From: Clarkia xantiana subsp. parviflora
Lineage: Eukaryota; Streptophyta; Magnoliopsida; Myrtales; Onagraceae
Direction of reading: 5' to 3'
Assembly (NCBI GenBank): GCA_036873135.1
Contig: JAPTYO010000009.1
Span: 26,061,756 to 26,125,755, forward strand
Length of the DNA stretch: 64,000 nt
The notes under the pieces were generated by a model. That model was not told the DNA's origin, ran no database searches, and saw nothing but the letters and a program-made list of their open reading frames with translations. The position numbers and the translations under genes were made by a program. Below, piece after piece: positions 32,945-44,263 of the stretch (the stretch's first letter is position 1; the number at the start of each line of letters is the position of its first letter).

Positions 32945-35900
32945 GACGAATTTGATTTAGGGTTAATTTGTAGAAAATGGCATACTTCAAATTAGGTTTC
33001 AATCCAGTTATTTTATTTTTATTTTTTAATACTTAATCGGTGAACCGGTAGGCCGCTTGGTCTACCGAAAATCGACTGGTTCTCTAGAAACCGAGACATT
33101 GAACAGGTACGCTTACATCTCTTTCTTTTCATCGATTCAGACTGTTAGAGGCACCAGTTATTAATATGATCTGGTCGAACCGACGGTCCAATTCTGATAA
33201 CACAGGTATATCATAAGTTCAGCCGAATATGAGACCCCTAAATAGTTGAATGGAGCCATATGATATTGAGCTACTAAAACAATGTAATTTTCCCAAAAAA
33301 TATATTATAGTGTATTATTAACTCTCTTTTTGAACTGAAGTTTATTTTTTTAACTATTATATTAAAAAAAAATATGTACATTTTATTACTAATTAATTTT
33401 TTATAATTATTTTGTAAATTATAAACATATAATATTATTGTCATTTCAGATGGATTTCATATAAAATATCGTTTGTAAAAAAATTGTATAACCAAAATAT
33501 ACTTAGTGGTGTTAAGAGATGTCACTAAAAAAACACCATGTATAAAAATAGATTATTGGCCAAAAAAATAGATTCATTGCTCTTACGTATATATTAATTA
33601 TTAAGAAAGTTTCAATTTTACGTGAAATATTTATATATACAAAGACCTTTTTACATGTATGTATAGACTATAGTAGACTTTTTTTTGTATGAAAGTATAT
33701 TAGATTTATTATATACCAAAAAAAAAACGAATAGTGGCAACTGGCATGTGGCACGTGTTTAAATCTGCATGGTCGCCCCGGTTGGTACGTAGTAATGTAG
33801 TTCGTACTTCGTACGTATCTCTAATATTACTTATGCATGCCACTTGTCAAGAATTAGTACATGGTATATATTTAAGAGATTTCTTTTTAGGCCAAAACGT
33901 ACGTAATAGAGAGAGGTCCCTTGACACTTGTTCTTAAATAAAAAGAAGGGTTAAAAACTTAAAAACAGCCCCACTGCATATTAAATTGGTAATCTCCGTC
34001 TTAAATTTAAGATATTGATATTCAATATTCTATTAAATTAAATTTACTGATTTCTAATATTTTTTTTTTAAAATTGAATGAACTAAAACATATTTTTCTA
34101 AATCATGAGTAACAAATATAAGTTACTTTGAAAAAATGGAAAATAACATGTTTTTGTTGCTTAAACAGTTTTAACGTCAAAACTAATCGAAAAAAGTGGA
34201 AAACAACAAATATAATAGTTGAGGCACAAAACAATAAATATAATAGTTGAAACACTGAAAGTCAACTTTTTAAATTGGAACGAAGATTAACAACTTAACC
34301 TATAGTTTGAAGTTTTTAACTCTAGAAAGAATACAATAAAAACTGACGCGTTTGGTTAATTGCATAAAAATGAGGAGTATAAAATATAATAAAACTAGAG
34401 TGATGATGAATTGTCGTCGTTCTTTAAAGGAAGAGTAAAAAATGATTATTCATGTAAATGTATAATTAAAATTGTATTTCATATTTTTTTTCTATTTAAA
34501 TATATTCTGCATATATAATTCTAGATTTTTACTATATTATAGTAAACAAACGTGTCGTAAAAATGTTCATATATTTTAAGAAAAAGTGAGATATTTTTCA
34601 ACCTTAAAACTTCTTATTTAAATAAAATTATATATATATTTAAGAAAATAGCCAAATATATACAAGAAAGAAAGTGGAGAGTAGGTAGAGCTAAGCTTAG
34701 CGGGTCAGCGGTTCATTTCTTATCTGGAGTTAGATGTTTAAACTTTGTTTGTGACTATGAGAGTGAAAAGATATTTATAACCATCACTTTACCACTTACA
34801 AACTAACCCAATACGAGTATGAATTAGTTTAGGTGGGTCAATTATGTTTCGGGTGGTACCTCTCAGCTTCACCCGATGGTCACAAATACCTAGCCTATGC
34901 CCATACAATCTGGGTCGATGGCGTGTTTGAGTCAAGTAAGTACAAACTCATACTCAATTCACTATTTGTACTGGGTGTCGATTTACAAGACCCATATACT
35001 CACTCAACTCACGGGTCACCCGTTGAACCCGCTTCACTTGGAGTTACAAGCGAGTCAATTCATATTAAATTGTTTCATTCAATAGCTAATCCAACCATCC
35101 ATACATTATAATTACAAATTTACCGTCAAATGAAAATAGTCTCCTATAAGTGAGCCGTCGATACGTGCTCCTAGTACTAGTTTTGTTTGTAAAAATTAAA
35201 TAAGTTATTAACTGAATTATCGAAGTATATATATGGAAACTCTGATAATCAACTTTTTTTAAAAAAATATAATAATAAACGCTGTTTAAGTCTCACGTGA
35301 ACTAAAAATGTGATAATTTAGCAAAATTTATTTTAACTTAGCTAACAAATTATTATTTTTAAAAAGTTCATTAAATAAAGTGTTCATACTTCATAAGTTT
35401 ATTCAGCTAGCTAGCACATTACTATCTAATTAATCACTAAATTATTTATAATGTCCTTGATGCATCTACTTATTAACAATATATTAAATGGAGAACCAAG
35501 CCGTAAGTTACTCTAACTCCAATCATTGGGAATTAATTAAGAAAGAAAGCAGAGTTAGGGCCAACTTTATACACGTGTGGAGAAAAGATATCTCAGGTTT
35601 GCTCGTTATGTGTCTATTCATGATAGACCCATCTATCACTATTCTTCCTTTTTAATAATTTTTTTTTTCTCACTATAGGATATAATGGGTGTAATACTTG
35701 TAATATATTTATTCATTCCGCATATAGATAATCAGAGCAATATTCGTAGTATGTTTGTTTCACGCTTAGATTAATTTATATTCGTAATTGATTAGCTCGT
35801 AATGGTTAAATATTTAATGAGTGTGTTGATTATGAATATTTTTCAATTCTCAAGACAATAAATTTTAAACCAATAACTTAAGAAATAAAACGATGAACTA

Positions 35901-36781
35901 CTACACCATATATTACATGGTTATATTTAATTTTATTGATATCCAAATACAAAATATATCCCACCGGCCACCTACAGAACCTGATACCACAACCATTCAC
36001 CGTGCACAATACAATATACCTTCGAAAAGCCATATTTTCATTATCCGGCTCTTTAGCGACTATTTAATTAATTTAAGTTTAAGATTATTTTAAGAAAAAT
36101 AACTGTTTCATACGTATATTGAAGTATTAATTAATTATCATTTCTTTTGATTACATTACATCTTCTAAATATTAGTTCTTTTTTATTGCTCTAGTCATGC
36201 ATCATGATGAGATTATTGTTTTAATCAGAGATCTCAGTTTTAAATTCACTTAGGTATTGGAAATGAAAAAATATATTAATAAGCAGTATTTCAAACCTAA
36301 TTAATTATATGGTACAAGTAAAAAATATTTAAAATGTGAAGCAAAAATGTTACAAAAAAATATATATATTAAACTCTCAATGTCGCTATGACAAGTGAGA
36401 ATAATTACTTTCAGTTCATCTTATGAATCACAGCTCATTTTAAAAGGTTGTCAAACTAACAATGTATATAACTCAAAATGAGTGATACAATGTGTAAATT
36501 TTGGTTTTTTTTATTGACCATATGTCTTAATTTTGTTTGTGGGGTGTCGAAGGGGCCGCTCCAGTAGGAATGTAGTACTTGTAATTGGCTTATTTCACGC
36601 GAAAAATAAGCATCATTCGTATTCTATAAATCATTCGTATTCTGTAATAGTAAATTATATATTAATCATAAATATATTTTCATTTTCAGGAGATAGCTGA
36701 ATTTGAACCCGATATTTTTAATTTATGGATAACGTATTGAATCGCTACACATATTAGATGGATTTGAAAGTTGGTTTGGGT
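32945..36781. other. AT-rich intergenic DNA, no gene seen
   Basis: No conserved protein, RNA gene or bounded transposon is recognisable. Short clusters of accggt/gaaccg motifs (about 33040-33120 and 33170-33190) may be remnants of the same repeat type seen at 11036 and 38880. A stretch at 34101-34210 resembles part of the inverted-repeat element at 51733-52092. Open frames are short and compositionally random. Confidence 0.6.
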
Positions 36782-37050
36782 TATTAGAGTATAAAGAATA
36801 AATTACGTATTTACTTATCACCTTAAAATTTTAGGACAGCTAGTCAAGTAGTTAGTCTTAACTTTCTCAAGGTATCAGAGCGCATATGTTTGAATCTCCG
36901 CAACGCTGAGTTTAAACCCCTATTTAATTATAGTTTCATGCGTTGGACCTTCAAAATGTTTTAGGCCACACATAAAAGAGGAATTGCTATAATATAAAGA
37001 ATAAACCACACATTCACCTATTAGCTTAAGATTTTTACGGTTCATTAAAA
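36782..37050 (+). mobile_element. TRIM-like miniature LTR element, degenerate
   Basis: A segment with ttagagtataaagaataaa (36784) recurs in diverged form as ctataatataaagaataaa (about 36987), each followed by cttatcaccttaaa- or cctattagcttaag-type sequence. The first copy is followed by aaggtatcagagc (about 36869-36881), an initiator-Met-type primer-binding site, and a tttgaatctcc phrase. Two roughly 70-90-bp LTR-like copies around about 120 bp with no coding capacity fit a terminal-repeat retrotransposon in miniature. Ends and target duplication are not resolved. Confidence 0.5.
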
Positions 37051-39160
37051 GTCATACCGACAATAATATAATACGTAGCAAACATAAAATATATACTTCA
37101 TTATGCATCTAATTAATTAAGCCTTGATTTTGATTTTAAGAATATTCCTACAAACCACAAGTGGTGCTAAGAGATATGAAAGGTACGCTTCATACAAAAC
37201 GATACTGCAAATCATCAAAGTAATACGTATCCAACAAAGGTCTATGCTAAACATTGTGTCTAAATAATGCCTTATATTGAGACATATATGTGATAAAATA
37301 TTGGCACTCATAAGTATAAGCCTTCTTTACATAGCCATTCCGTATATAACTAGTCATCAACTTACATAAACTATGCGGATTTTACTTAAATTTTTTTCTC
37401 CCAATACTTTTACTTAAATTTAAAAATAAAATTTGCTATTGTATGTCATCAATTAGTTGCTTTAACACATAAATTTTATTTAAATTAAAATTCTAAAAGA
37501 ATATATATATGTTTTTTTATTATAAATTTGTTAATGTAAATAACTTACCGACTATATGATACCACATATCATTTTGAACATTTATATAATAAATATACAT
37601 TTGTTTAAAGTTTGAGTTGACCCATTAAAGTAACGATTTCGGTATATAATGTTGCATAGATGTTTCATTGTTACTGTTTGGCAAATAAAAAGTACAACAG
37701 ACTGAAAAAATAATATTTTTTTCCAAATAAAAATAAAATATTATATACATGACCACCATTCCCCTCCAGAATCCCTTTGTTGGAATTCTACTTTAACTTT
37801 ACACATATATATATATTCAGAAGAAAATATCGCATAAAAGCCAAGTACAAAGGATGGGCATAATTAAAGGGTTATAAAGCATTAATCAACCAAAATAACT
37901 AAAAAGTTATAAAACCTTCACTGTGGACCTCCCCATAAAATAGTTAAGTTGTTGAATTGAAATCGAAATTATTAGTTGGGTCAATTGGGTCGACGTGTGA
38001 GAATAGCGGGTTAATTCGCTTGTAATATATTAAGTGAAGCAGATTCAATAGCTAGGTGATTCGGATGTTGAACTTGTTAATAATAAGATATGCGTTTTAA
38101 CTAACAGTTTTATAAATCCGAATTTATGGGTGAAGGTATCAGTAAAAAGACATTTCATAAGTTACTATCATTGGACTTATGATGATTTTTTTTTGGGTAA
38201 AATACTATATATAAAGATGAGTGAGCACTAATTAATATCATTTTTAGTAATTACATCATATTTATCGCACATGCAACAATTATTATTCACATGAGAAGAG
38301 ACCGCTAATCAGTAGTTATGATATTCCATAAATATATCATTGTGATCTCACAAAACTTACAAGGATTATCTACTTATCTTCTCTTTTCTTTTTTTAATCT
38401 TTAGTTGGATATAACAATAAAAGATGTACATAAACTATAAAGAAGAGGATTTTGCTTTTTGGATAAAATCCTAGGCAGCTAGCTCCAACTTGATTTTTTT
38501 TTTAAACAAGCTAATCTTATTCTTAACTGAAACAGGTAGTTGCCGATGTGATATTTGTGTAGAACCCACTCTAGTAAGTTCCACGTAGGAAAGGTGGATT
38601 TCCACGTGGGTTATCAAAGTATAATATTTTTATAAACTTCTTACTATTTAAGATTTTATTAGAGCGAGAAGCTCCAAAATCAGACCGGAACTGAGTTATA
38701 AATTATAATTGTTTTAAATAATTCTAACAATTTCCGTCCAAAAATAATTGGTCTAAGTAAATTTGTTTGAAATAGATTGTGAACCGTTTTTTTAATTTTT
38801 TATTTATAAAGAGTTGATTGAGGACAGTGGACACACGCTACTTTAATGTTAGGTTTAATAATATATCAAACCTGTTTCAAAATTGAACCGGTCTGATTCA
38901 TTCCAAGAACTGGACTGCTTGAGAACCGGTCCGGGTTGAACCGATTTGGACGGTCCTGCAGTTCCAGATCAGTTCGGCCACACCATTTTCTTCAGTCCAA
39001 TTCAATACGGTGTAGGAGTTCAAATTTCAATAATTTATACATTAACCAAATGTTGCAGGCTCTTCTTGATACAAGCAGAAATTATTCTAGGAACTGAAAA
39101 CAATGATATATAGTTTGTGAAAAAAAAGTTTTGGAGTTTTTTTTTTTTTTTTTTTTTTTT
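37051..39160. other. AT-rich intergenic DNA, no gene seen
   Basis: Nothing coding is recognised. A cluster of ccggt/accgg motifs lies at 38880-38970 (gaaccggtc, agaaccggtccggg, ttgaaccg), similar in style to the 11036 cluster. A run of more than 20 T ends at 39160, next to an inverted-repeat element. Confidence 0.6.
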
Positions 39161-39717
39161 GTTAATAACTAAAAAACTGTCCAAGGTTTACTCTATATTA
39201 AAATTAGGTGTTTGAAGTTTGAAATGTTACTTTGTCAAAAAAAAAAGTTTGAAATCTTAAAACGGACTGACCCAGGTTTCATTTTTGTTGAAATTTGGTG
39301 TTTCTACGCGTCTTTTCATCTCCATTCAATCATTTTCACCAGCTCACTCATTCACTTATAGTCTATCACTCTTTACTTTTCACAAAATCGTCAAATTTCA
39401 CCCAAAAGTTGAAGATTAAAAAAAAAGGTTTGTAGCAGAGTGGCGTGGAGCGATTTTCGAACAACAACGGATCGAGATTTACTTGCACGGATGTGACCAG
39501 CTTCTTAGGTGACGGTCCCGACAAGATGACGAGAAGTGAGTGTGAGTGTGTATGAGAGCTCGAATTTGACTGTCGGTTTGTCGGAATTGACTTCTCTAAA
39601 GTAATCACACCGAGACACCACATTTTAACAAATTCGAAACATTGGACACTACAGTTTAACATTTGAAACTTCAGACACCTAATTCTAACATAAAGTAAAC
39701 CTCAGATAGTTATTAAC
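39161..39717. mobile_element. Inverted-repeat element (MULE-like or MITE), about 557 bp
   Basis: The ends gttaataact and (inverted) gttaataact begin terminal inverted repeats of about 65 bp. These include aggtttactctatattaaaa against aggtttactttatgttagaa, and attaggtgtttgaagtttgaa against attaggtgtctgaagtttcaa. Poly-T flanks both sides, so a 9-bp target duplication of T cannot be told from the T run. Long terminal repeats and no coding sequence suggest a Mutator-like non-autonomous element. Confidence 0.72.
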
Positions 39718-39886
39718 TTGTTTTTTTTTTCATGAGTATATTTGTAGCTATATATGTGTCGTTATCTTTTCTTTATGATTAAAGATAATTCATAATGACG
39801 TACTCATGATAAAAAGAAACATATATATACATAATATAAATCATCACCTCTTTGCCAAAAGAATATAAATAAAATACATACAATCC

Positions 39887-40581
39887 TGTTGGATCACGGT
39901 GGAACTCCGGTACGGACTTTGACGGCGATCCTAGCTCCTTCGCTCCACGCAATCCTGCAAGAGGGGATAGACCGGGCGGTGACCCAGAATCCCTCTCCGA
40001 TGCTTAAATGAGTGCCCAATACGAACTGGCAAGCAATAATCTCAGAGTATGTAATTCAACGTAACAGTTCTGAGGTCACCTCTTGCCTTTTTATAGGCGA
40101 ATAGATGCCTCAGGTACCTGGTGAACCGTTGGGGGTGGTTAGCCCGTATCCCGCGTATCTCGGATGTGATCTCGCTTATCTCGGCCACGCCCCGCGTATC
40201 TCGGCCACGCTCCGTGTATCTTAACCACGTTCCGCGTATCTCGGCCACGCCCCGCGTATCCTGGCCTTATCCTCTGGTAACGAGTCCCGACTCCCGTCGG
40301 AGACTCCAGAGTTATCTCGTTGTGTCACCGCTCGGGGCCCCTCGTCATCGTGACAGGGCCAATCATTCTTAGGGATTCATCATCGGGGCCTACTTAAAGG
40401 CTTCTCATCGGGAGCTTCCAGCTCATCTGTCGGAACCGACTCTGTCGGGACCTTTCATCATCGGGACTCCCTTCGTCGGGACCCTTCTCCTAGGTCATCT
40501 TGACCTTCATTTTGGGCCTGGTGGGCCTGTCTGTCGTTTCCTCATCGTTAAAGGGCCTGACGGCTGTAGTCGAACCCATCA
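39887..40581 (-). repeat. TE-C 3' LTR
   Basis: On the plus strand it reads TGTTGGATCACGG to CGAACCCATCA; in element orientation it starts TGATGGGTTCG. It is paired with 49914-50607. The difference set includes cacgc/cacac, gcgaat/gcgaag, one extra A in cggaacc and three C/T changes. Confidence 0.95.
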
Positions 40582-40600
40582 TTTGCCCCCAAGACATGAG
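40582..40600 (-). promoter_or_regulatory. TE-C polypurine tract region
   Basis: On the minus strand ctcatgtcttgggggcaaa directly precedes the LTR start. It is almost identical to the TE-B tract, which supports both LTR boundaries. Confidence 0.75.
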
Positions 40601-40965
40601 GGACTTTTAGTTCGTCGTGTCTTCCAACTCCCGACCTCCCGATATTGGAATCGGGGATCTTTCCCTTGGTTTAGTCATTCAATTATCAGTTTTCTTCTTT
40701 ACGTATCCTCAGCGTTTTGTAGATAACTGCCAAATCCCAGGGGTCTCCTCGGTTCCCCAGTTCATTAAATGCAGTAGATAGTGAAATGACGTTTTCGGCT
40801 CTCGTGCCTGATTTCTCGCGCCTGTCTTTTTCTGAAAAGTGCTTTTCAGGCCGTTTCATCATTACGTCCGTTGTCCTTCTGCACGTTTCATCTCAACGGT
40901 CCAGATTAGGACTCTTCGACTTCGACGACTCGGATCGAAGTGTCCCTTCAACTGTCTTCTTCGCC

Positions 40966-40972
40966 TATAAAA
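40966..40972 (+). promoter_or_regulatory. Putative TATA box of the TE-C antisense gene
   Basis: The motif in cgcctataaaaccctagcc starts 167 bp before the ATG at 41133. The TE-B gene has the same TATA and aaccct phrase at 163 bp. This spacing is kept although the leaders differ elsewhere. Confidence 0.6.
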
Positions 40973-41132
40973 CCCTAGCCATGTTCATAATTTAACTTTT
41001 ACCGTTTCCGAATTCTCAAAAGCTCTCTGCGATTTCTCTGTGATTTCAAGCTCTGTAATTTCGAAGGTCTTAGATTTTCTCCGATCATCTTTCCGGCGAC
41101 GCCTCGTTCATCTCCTCAACCTTTACTTCATC

Positions 41133-43849
41133 ATGTCTGGTAAGGGATTCCCCTTTGTTGCTTGTTCGTCTTTTCCTTGTTTATAGCTTTCCAAGAGTCC
41201 CACTGTGTTTTTCTTGCGATGGTTGCTTTTCAGACAGCGGGTCCAGCTCTGAGGGGAGAAAACCTTTTCACTTTGATTATGCTCTGAATGAGATCTCCAA
41301 TACTGCTTATGATGCAGCCCTCCGAGAGGGTTGTATCACTATTACCTGGGAACCCCGTTTCCCCTATCCTTGGCCCCGCCCCTCGAGTAACCCTGAGGTT
41401 ACTCGTCCCCAAGAAGGGGAGGTATTTGTCTCTACGGGACAGGTATCAGCGGGGATCAGATTCCCCTTTTGTGGTAATCTGGTCGAGATGTGCCATCATT
41501 ACAAAATACACCCCACTACCTTTTCTCCCCATGTCATCCGCCTCTGGAACGCCTTTCAAGTTCTCTGCTTCCGACAGAAGTGGGTCTACAGCCTCCAGCT
41601 CTTCAGAACCTTCTATGGGATGAAGTGCAACGAGGCGGGGGTTTGTGCTTTCTACCCTCGGATGCCCAAGTGGAGTAAGCAGCAGCTTGCCCGGTGTGGC
41701 TGGACCAATGACACCTGGAAGCTGGTCAAGGGTCGGGGACTCCTGGTTGACACGGGGTCCGACAATAGTAGCTAGAAGAGGAGCTACTTCTTCATCCGAC
41801 ACTCTTCGATTCCCTTGCCTCGGTGGGAGGTGGTAGCAGATCCTCCGCCTGCTTTCCATACTTACACCGACGAGGATTTTGAAACTCTTCAACTTATCCA
41901 GCTTTATCGATGGGGGGAGTCTTACACTCCCCTCAACGCCAACTCACTTGTGGAGCGGGACCTGGTGCACGCCGGGATCCGACTCCTCGATATTGTCTCT
42001 GGGGGGCAGCTCTTCGACGGCCCTTCTAATATGGTCCCTTGGGTAAACTTCTAACTCTTCTTTGTTTACTGTTTGCAGCCAAGAAGGTATCTGTGCTGAC
42101 CGATCTATTCCTTAAGCAGGGGGAGACTGATGCTGTCCGCCCCTCGCGGAAGAGGAAGTCCGCCAAGAAGGCTGCTGCTCGGTCGGGGTTTCCTTCAGCG
42201 GAGCAACCCAAGCGGAAGCGGGTGGATCTGGACCAGCTTTTCGATGTCCAGAATGCTGAAGAAGGTAAAAAGCTCCGACTTGCTATAAAATCATACAGGA
42301 GGATGGTCCCGAGGGATTTGATACCTTCAACCAAAGAGGCCCGCATTGCTGACGTTAATCGGATCCTTCGAGGCGAAACTCCACGCGTTCTGAAGGCGAG
42401 CTACTACCATTATCAGGGGAAGGATCAATACGTCTCCCGACGTATCATTTGGTGTAAGAATCCTGATGAACTCCCTGATTACATTTCTGAAGCTTCTCAT
42501 CCTCCAGGTGCAGGTCGCTCGGGAGCTCCATCGGGTGCCACAGCTTCCGCGGATGCACCATCTTCAGCGGAGGTGCCTCCCTCGGCTGGGGAGAAGGCTC
42601 CGACTGGCGAACAATTTCGTCAGGTGGAAACCTTGGACTCCTCCGAGGAGACTGACGAGGGTGGCTCCCTTCGTCGTCGTCGGAGGACGGGGCAATCCCC
42701 CTTGAAACCAACCTCTCAGGGGCCGCCTCCTTCGTCTTCTCCACAGCAGCGGCAACCATCGCCCATCCATAACTCCACTCCTTCCCCCGTTCGGGCCGAG
42801 ACGGAGGCATACCCCTCCACTTATCGTCCTCCTCCTCCTCTTGCTCTCAATGGGAACTTCTACAGGCCCTTCGACCCTTCTCAAGCGGATGCCCCCTGGG
42901 CTCCTATCCAGACGCTTCAAGGAGTCCCGCTTACGCAAGGGGAGCAGGACCGGGATCTGGCCCTGCATCTGTTGTCAGGCTCGATCCTGCCTACTATGCG
43001 GTATCCGATTTGCCTCAATCGGACGCACATGCATCGGGATGTCAGGGAGATGTCCATGCGCCGTATAGAGGTAAGACTTCGCTTCTTTCTTTTTGATGAT
43101 AATTCGGGTTGTTTGTCTATTAACACTTTTTCTTCTTGTTTTGTAGGAGCTCGCGGACTTCAACCGTCTTATCGGGTACGTCATCGCCTATGACGAGTCC
43201 CGGGAGCGGGACCGAGGGATCCGCGAGCAGCTCTAGGAGGATCTTAAGGCCTCCCAGTCTTCGTGGGGAAAGCTTGTCAAGGAACAGGCTGTCCTCGATC
43301 AGAAGGTTCGGGACCTCCAGAAGCAGATCGGGGACTTCGAGGGGCTCTTGAGGCAAGAGCGGCAGGAGCGGGAGGCGGCTGTGGACAGGCTAGTCCAGGA
43401 GAAGAAGGCTGCCGAGGATAAATTGGTCCTCGAGAAGAAGGCTCTGGAGGAGCAAGTCGCGGGATTTCCTGCGCAGCTGGCCGAGGCGGAGGTAAAGGGT
43501 CGGGAGGACTATCGGAGGTCCGGGGACTTCCAAGCCGATGCCATGAAGTTCTTTGGCGCGGAGGTGGAGAACACTCTCTTTAATGCGGTTGAGGAGCTCC
43601 ACCTGGAGTACGGGGACGCCATCAACTTCGACAAGTCTCCTTCCCTCGCTCCCTTTGCGAAGAAGTATTTTGCTCTTTCCGAGGAGAGTGATGGGGGGAG
43701 TACCCCCCGTAATTGTCGAAGACGCTTCTGAACTTCCAAGTGTGGACGCCCCGATAGTCGATCCTCCCGAAGCCAACCCTGTGGATCCTTCTGCTACCGA
43801 CTCCGCGGACCCAGCTGCTGCCAATGCTGCCGACAAGGACCAAGCTTGA
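41133..43849 (+). pseudogene. TE-C antisense gene, decayed homologue of the TE-B gene
   Basis: The exon plan matches TE-B: exon 1 is 41133-41139 (ATGTCTG), intron 41140-41233 (94 nt), long exon 2 to 43070, intron 43071-43146 (76 nt), and a coiled-coil exon from 43147. Homology covers the whole protein, from FVSTGQVSAGIRFPFCGN through WNAFQVLCFRQKW and the Pro/Ser middle to a C-terminus ending in DKDQA (TE-B ends NKDQV). It is broken by TAG at 41773 (a conserved Trp codon in TE-B), a frame change near 42040, TAG at 43234 in the coiled coil, and a frame change in a G run near 43695. Function unknown; not expected to be made intact. Confidence 0.85.
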
Positions 43850-44263
43850 ATGTTTATCTTTAGAGTCCTTGTATCTTCTCCTTTTCGTCATTGTCGGGCC
43901 TTTGAGCCTTTATCAACTATCAGACTTTCTCAGTTCCGATTTTCTCGATACATTTCTTCAAGTGGTTTTATACTTGCCTGGGTCGATACTTCGACACTTA
44001 AGACATTTTCGTACGTCCTTCCCGACGATTTAATAACTTGCACCACTTAAGGCGACTTAGTCCCGCGCATCACTTAATACGACTTAATTATTACTTAGAG
44101 TAAGTCTAAGGATCACGCATCACTTAAGACGACTTGATTATTACTTAGAGTAAATCTAAGAAGTGTGCACCACTTAAGGCGACTTAACATCGTGCACCAC
44201 TCAAGGCGACTTTTGATACTTAGAATAAATCTAAGGATTGTGCACCACTTAAGGCGACTTTAC
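43850..44263 (-). repeat. TE-C spacer with short tandem repeats
   Basis: Between the antisense gene and the pol stop, the phrase caccacttaaggcgactta and its variants recur about six times from 44039 to 44262. They alternate with cttagagtaaatctaag, which can fold on itself (cttag/ctaag). The position equals that of the arrays in TE-A and TE-B. Confidence 0.75.

Noticed and set aside
33734..35111. Short open frames in the 33-35 kb intergenic region
   Set aside because: Translations resemble no protein, lack splice context and have random composition.
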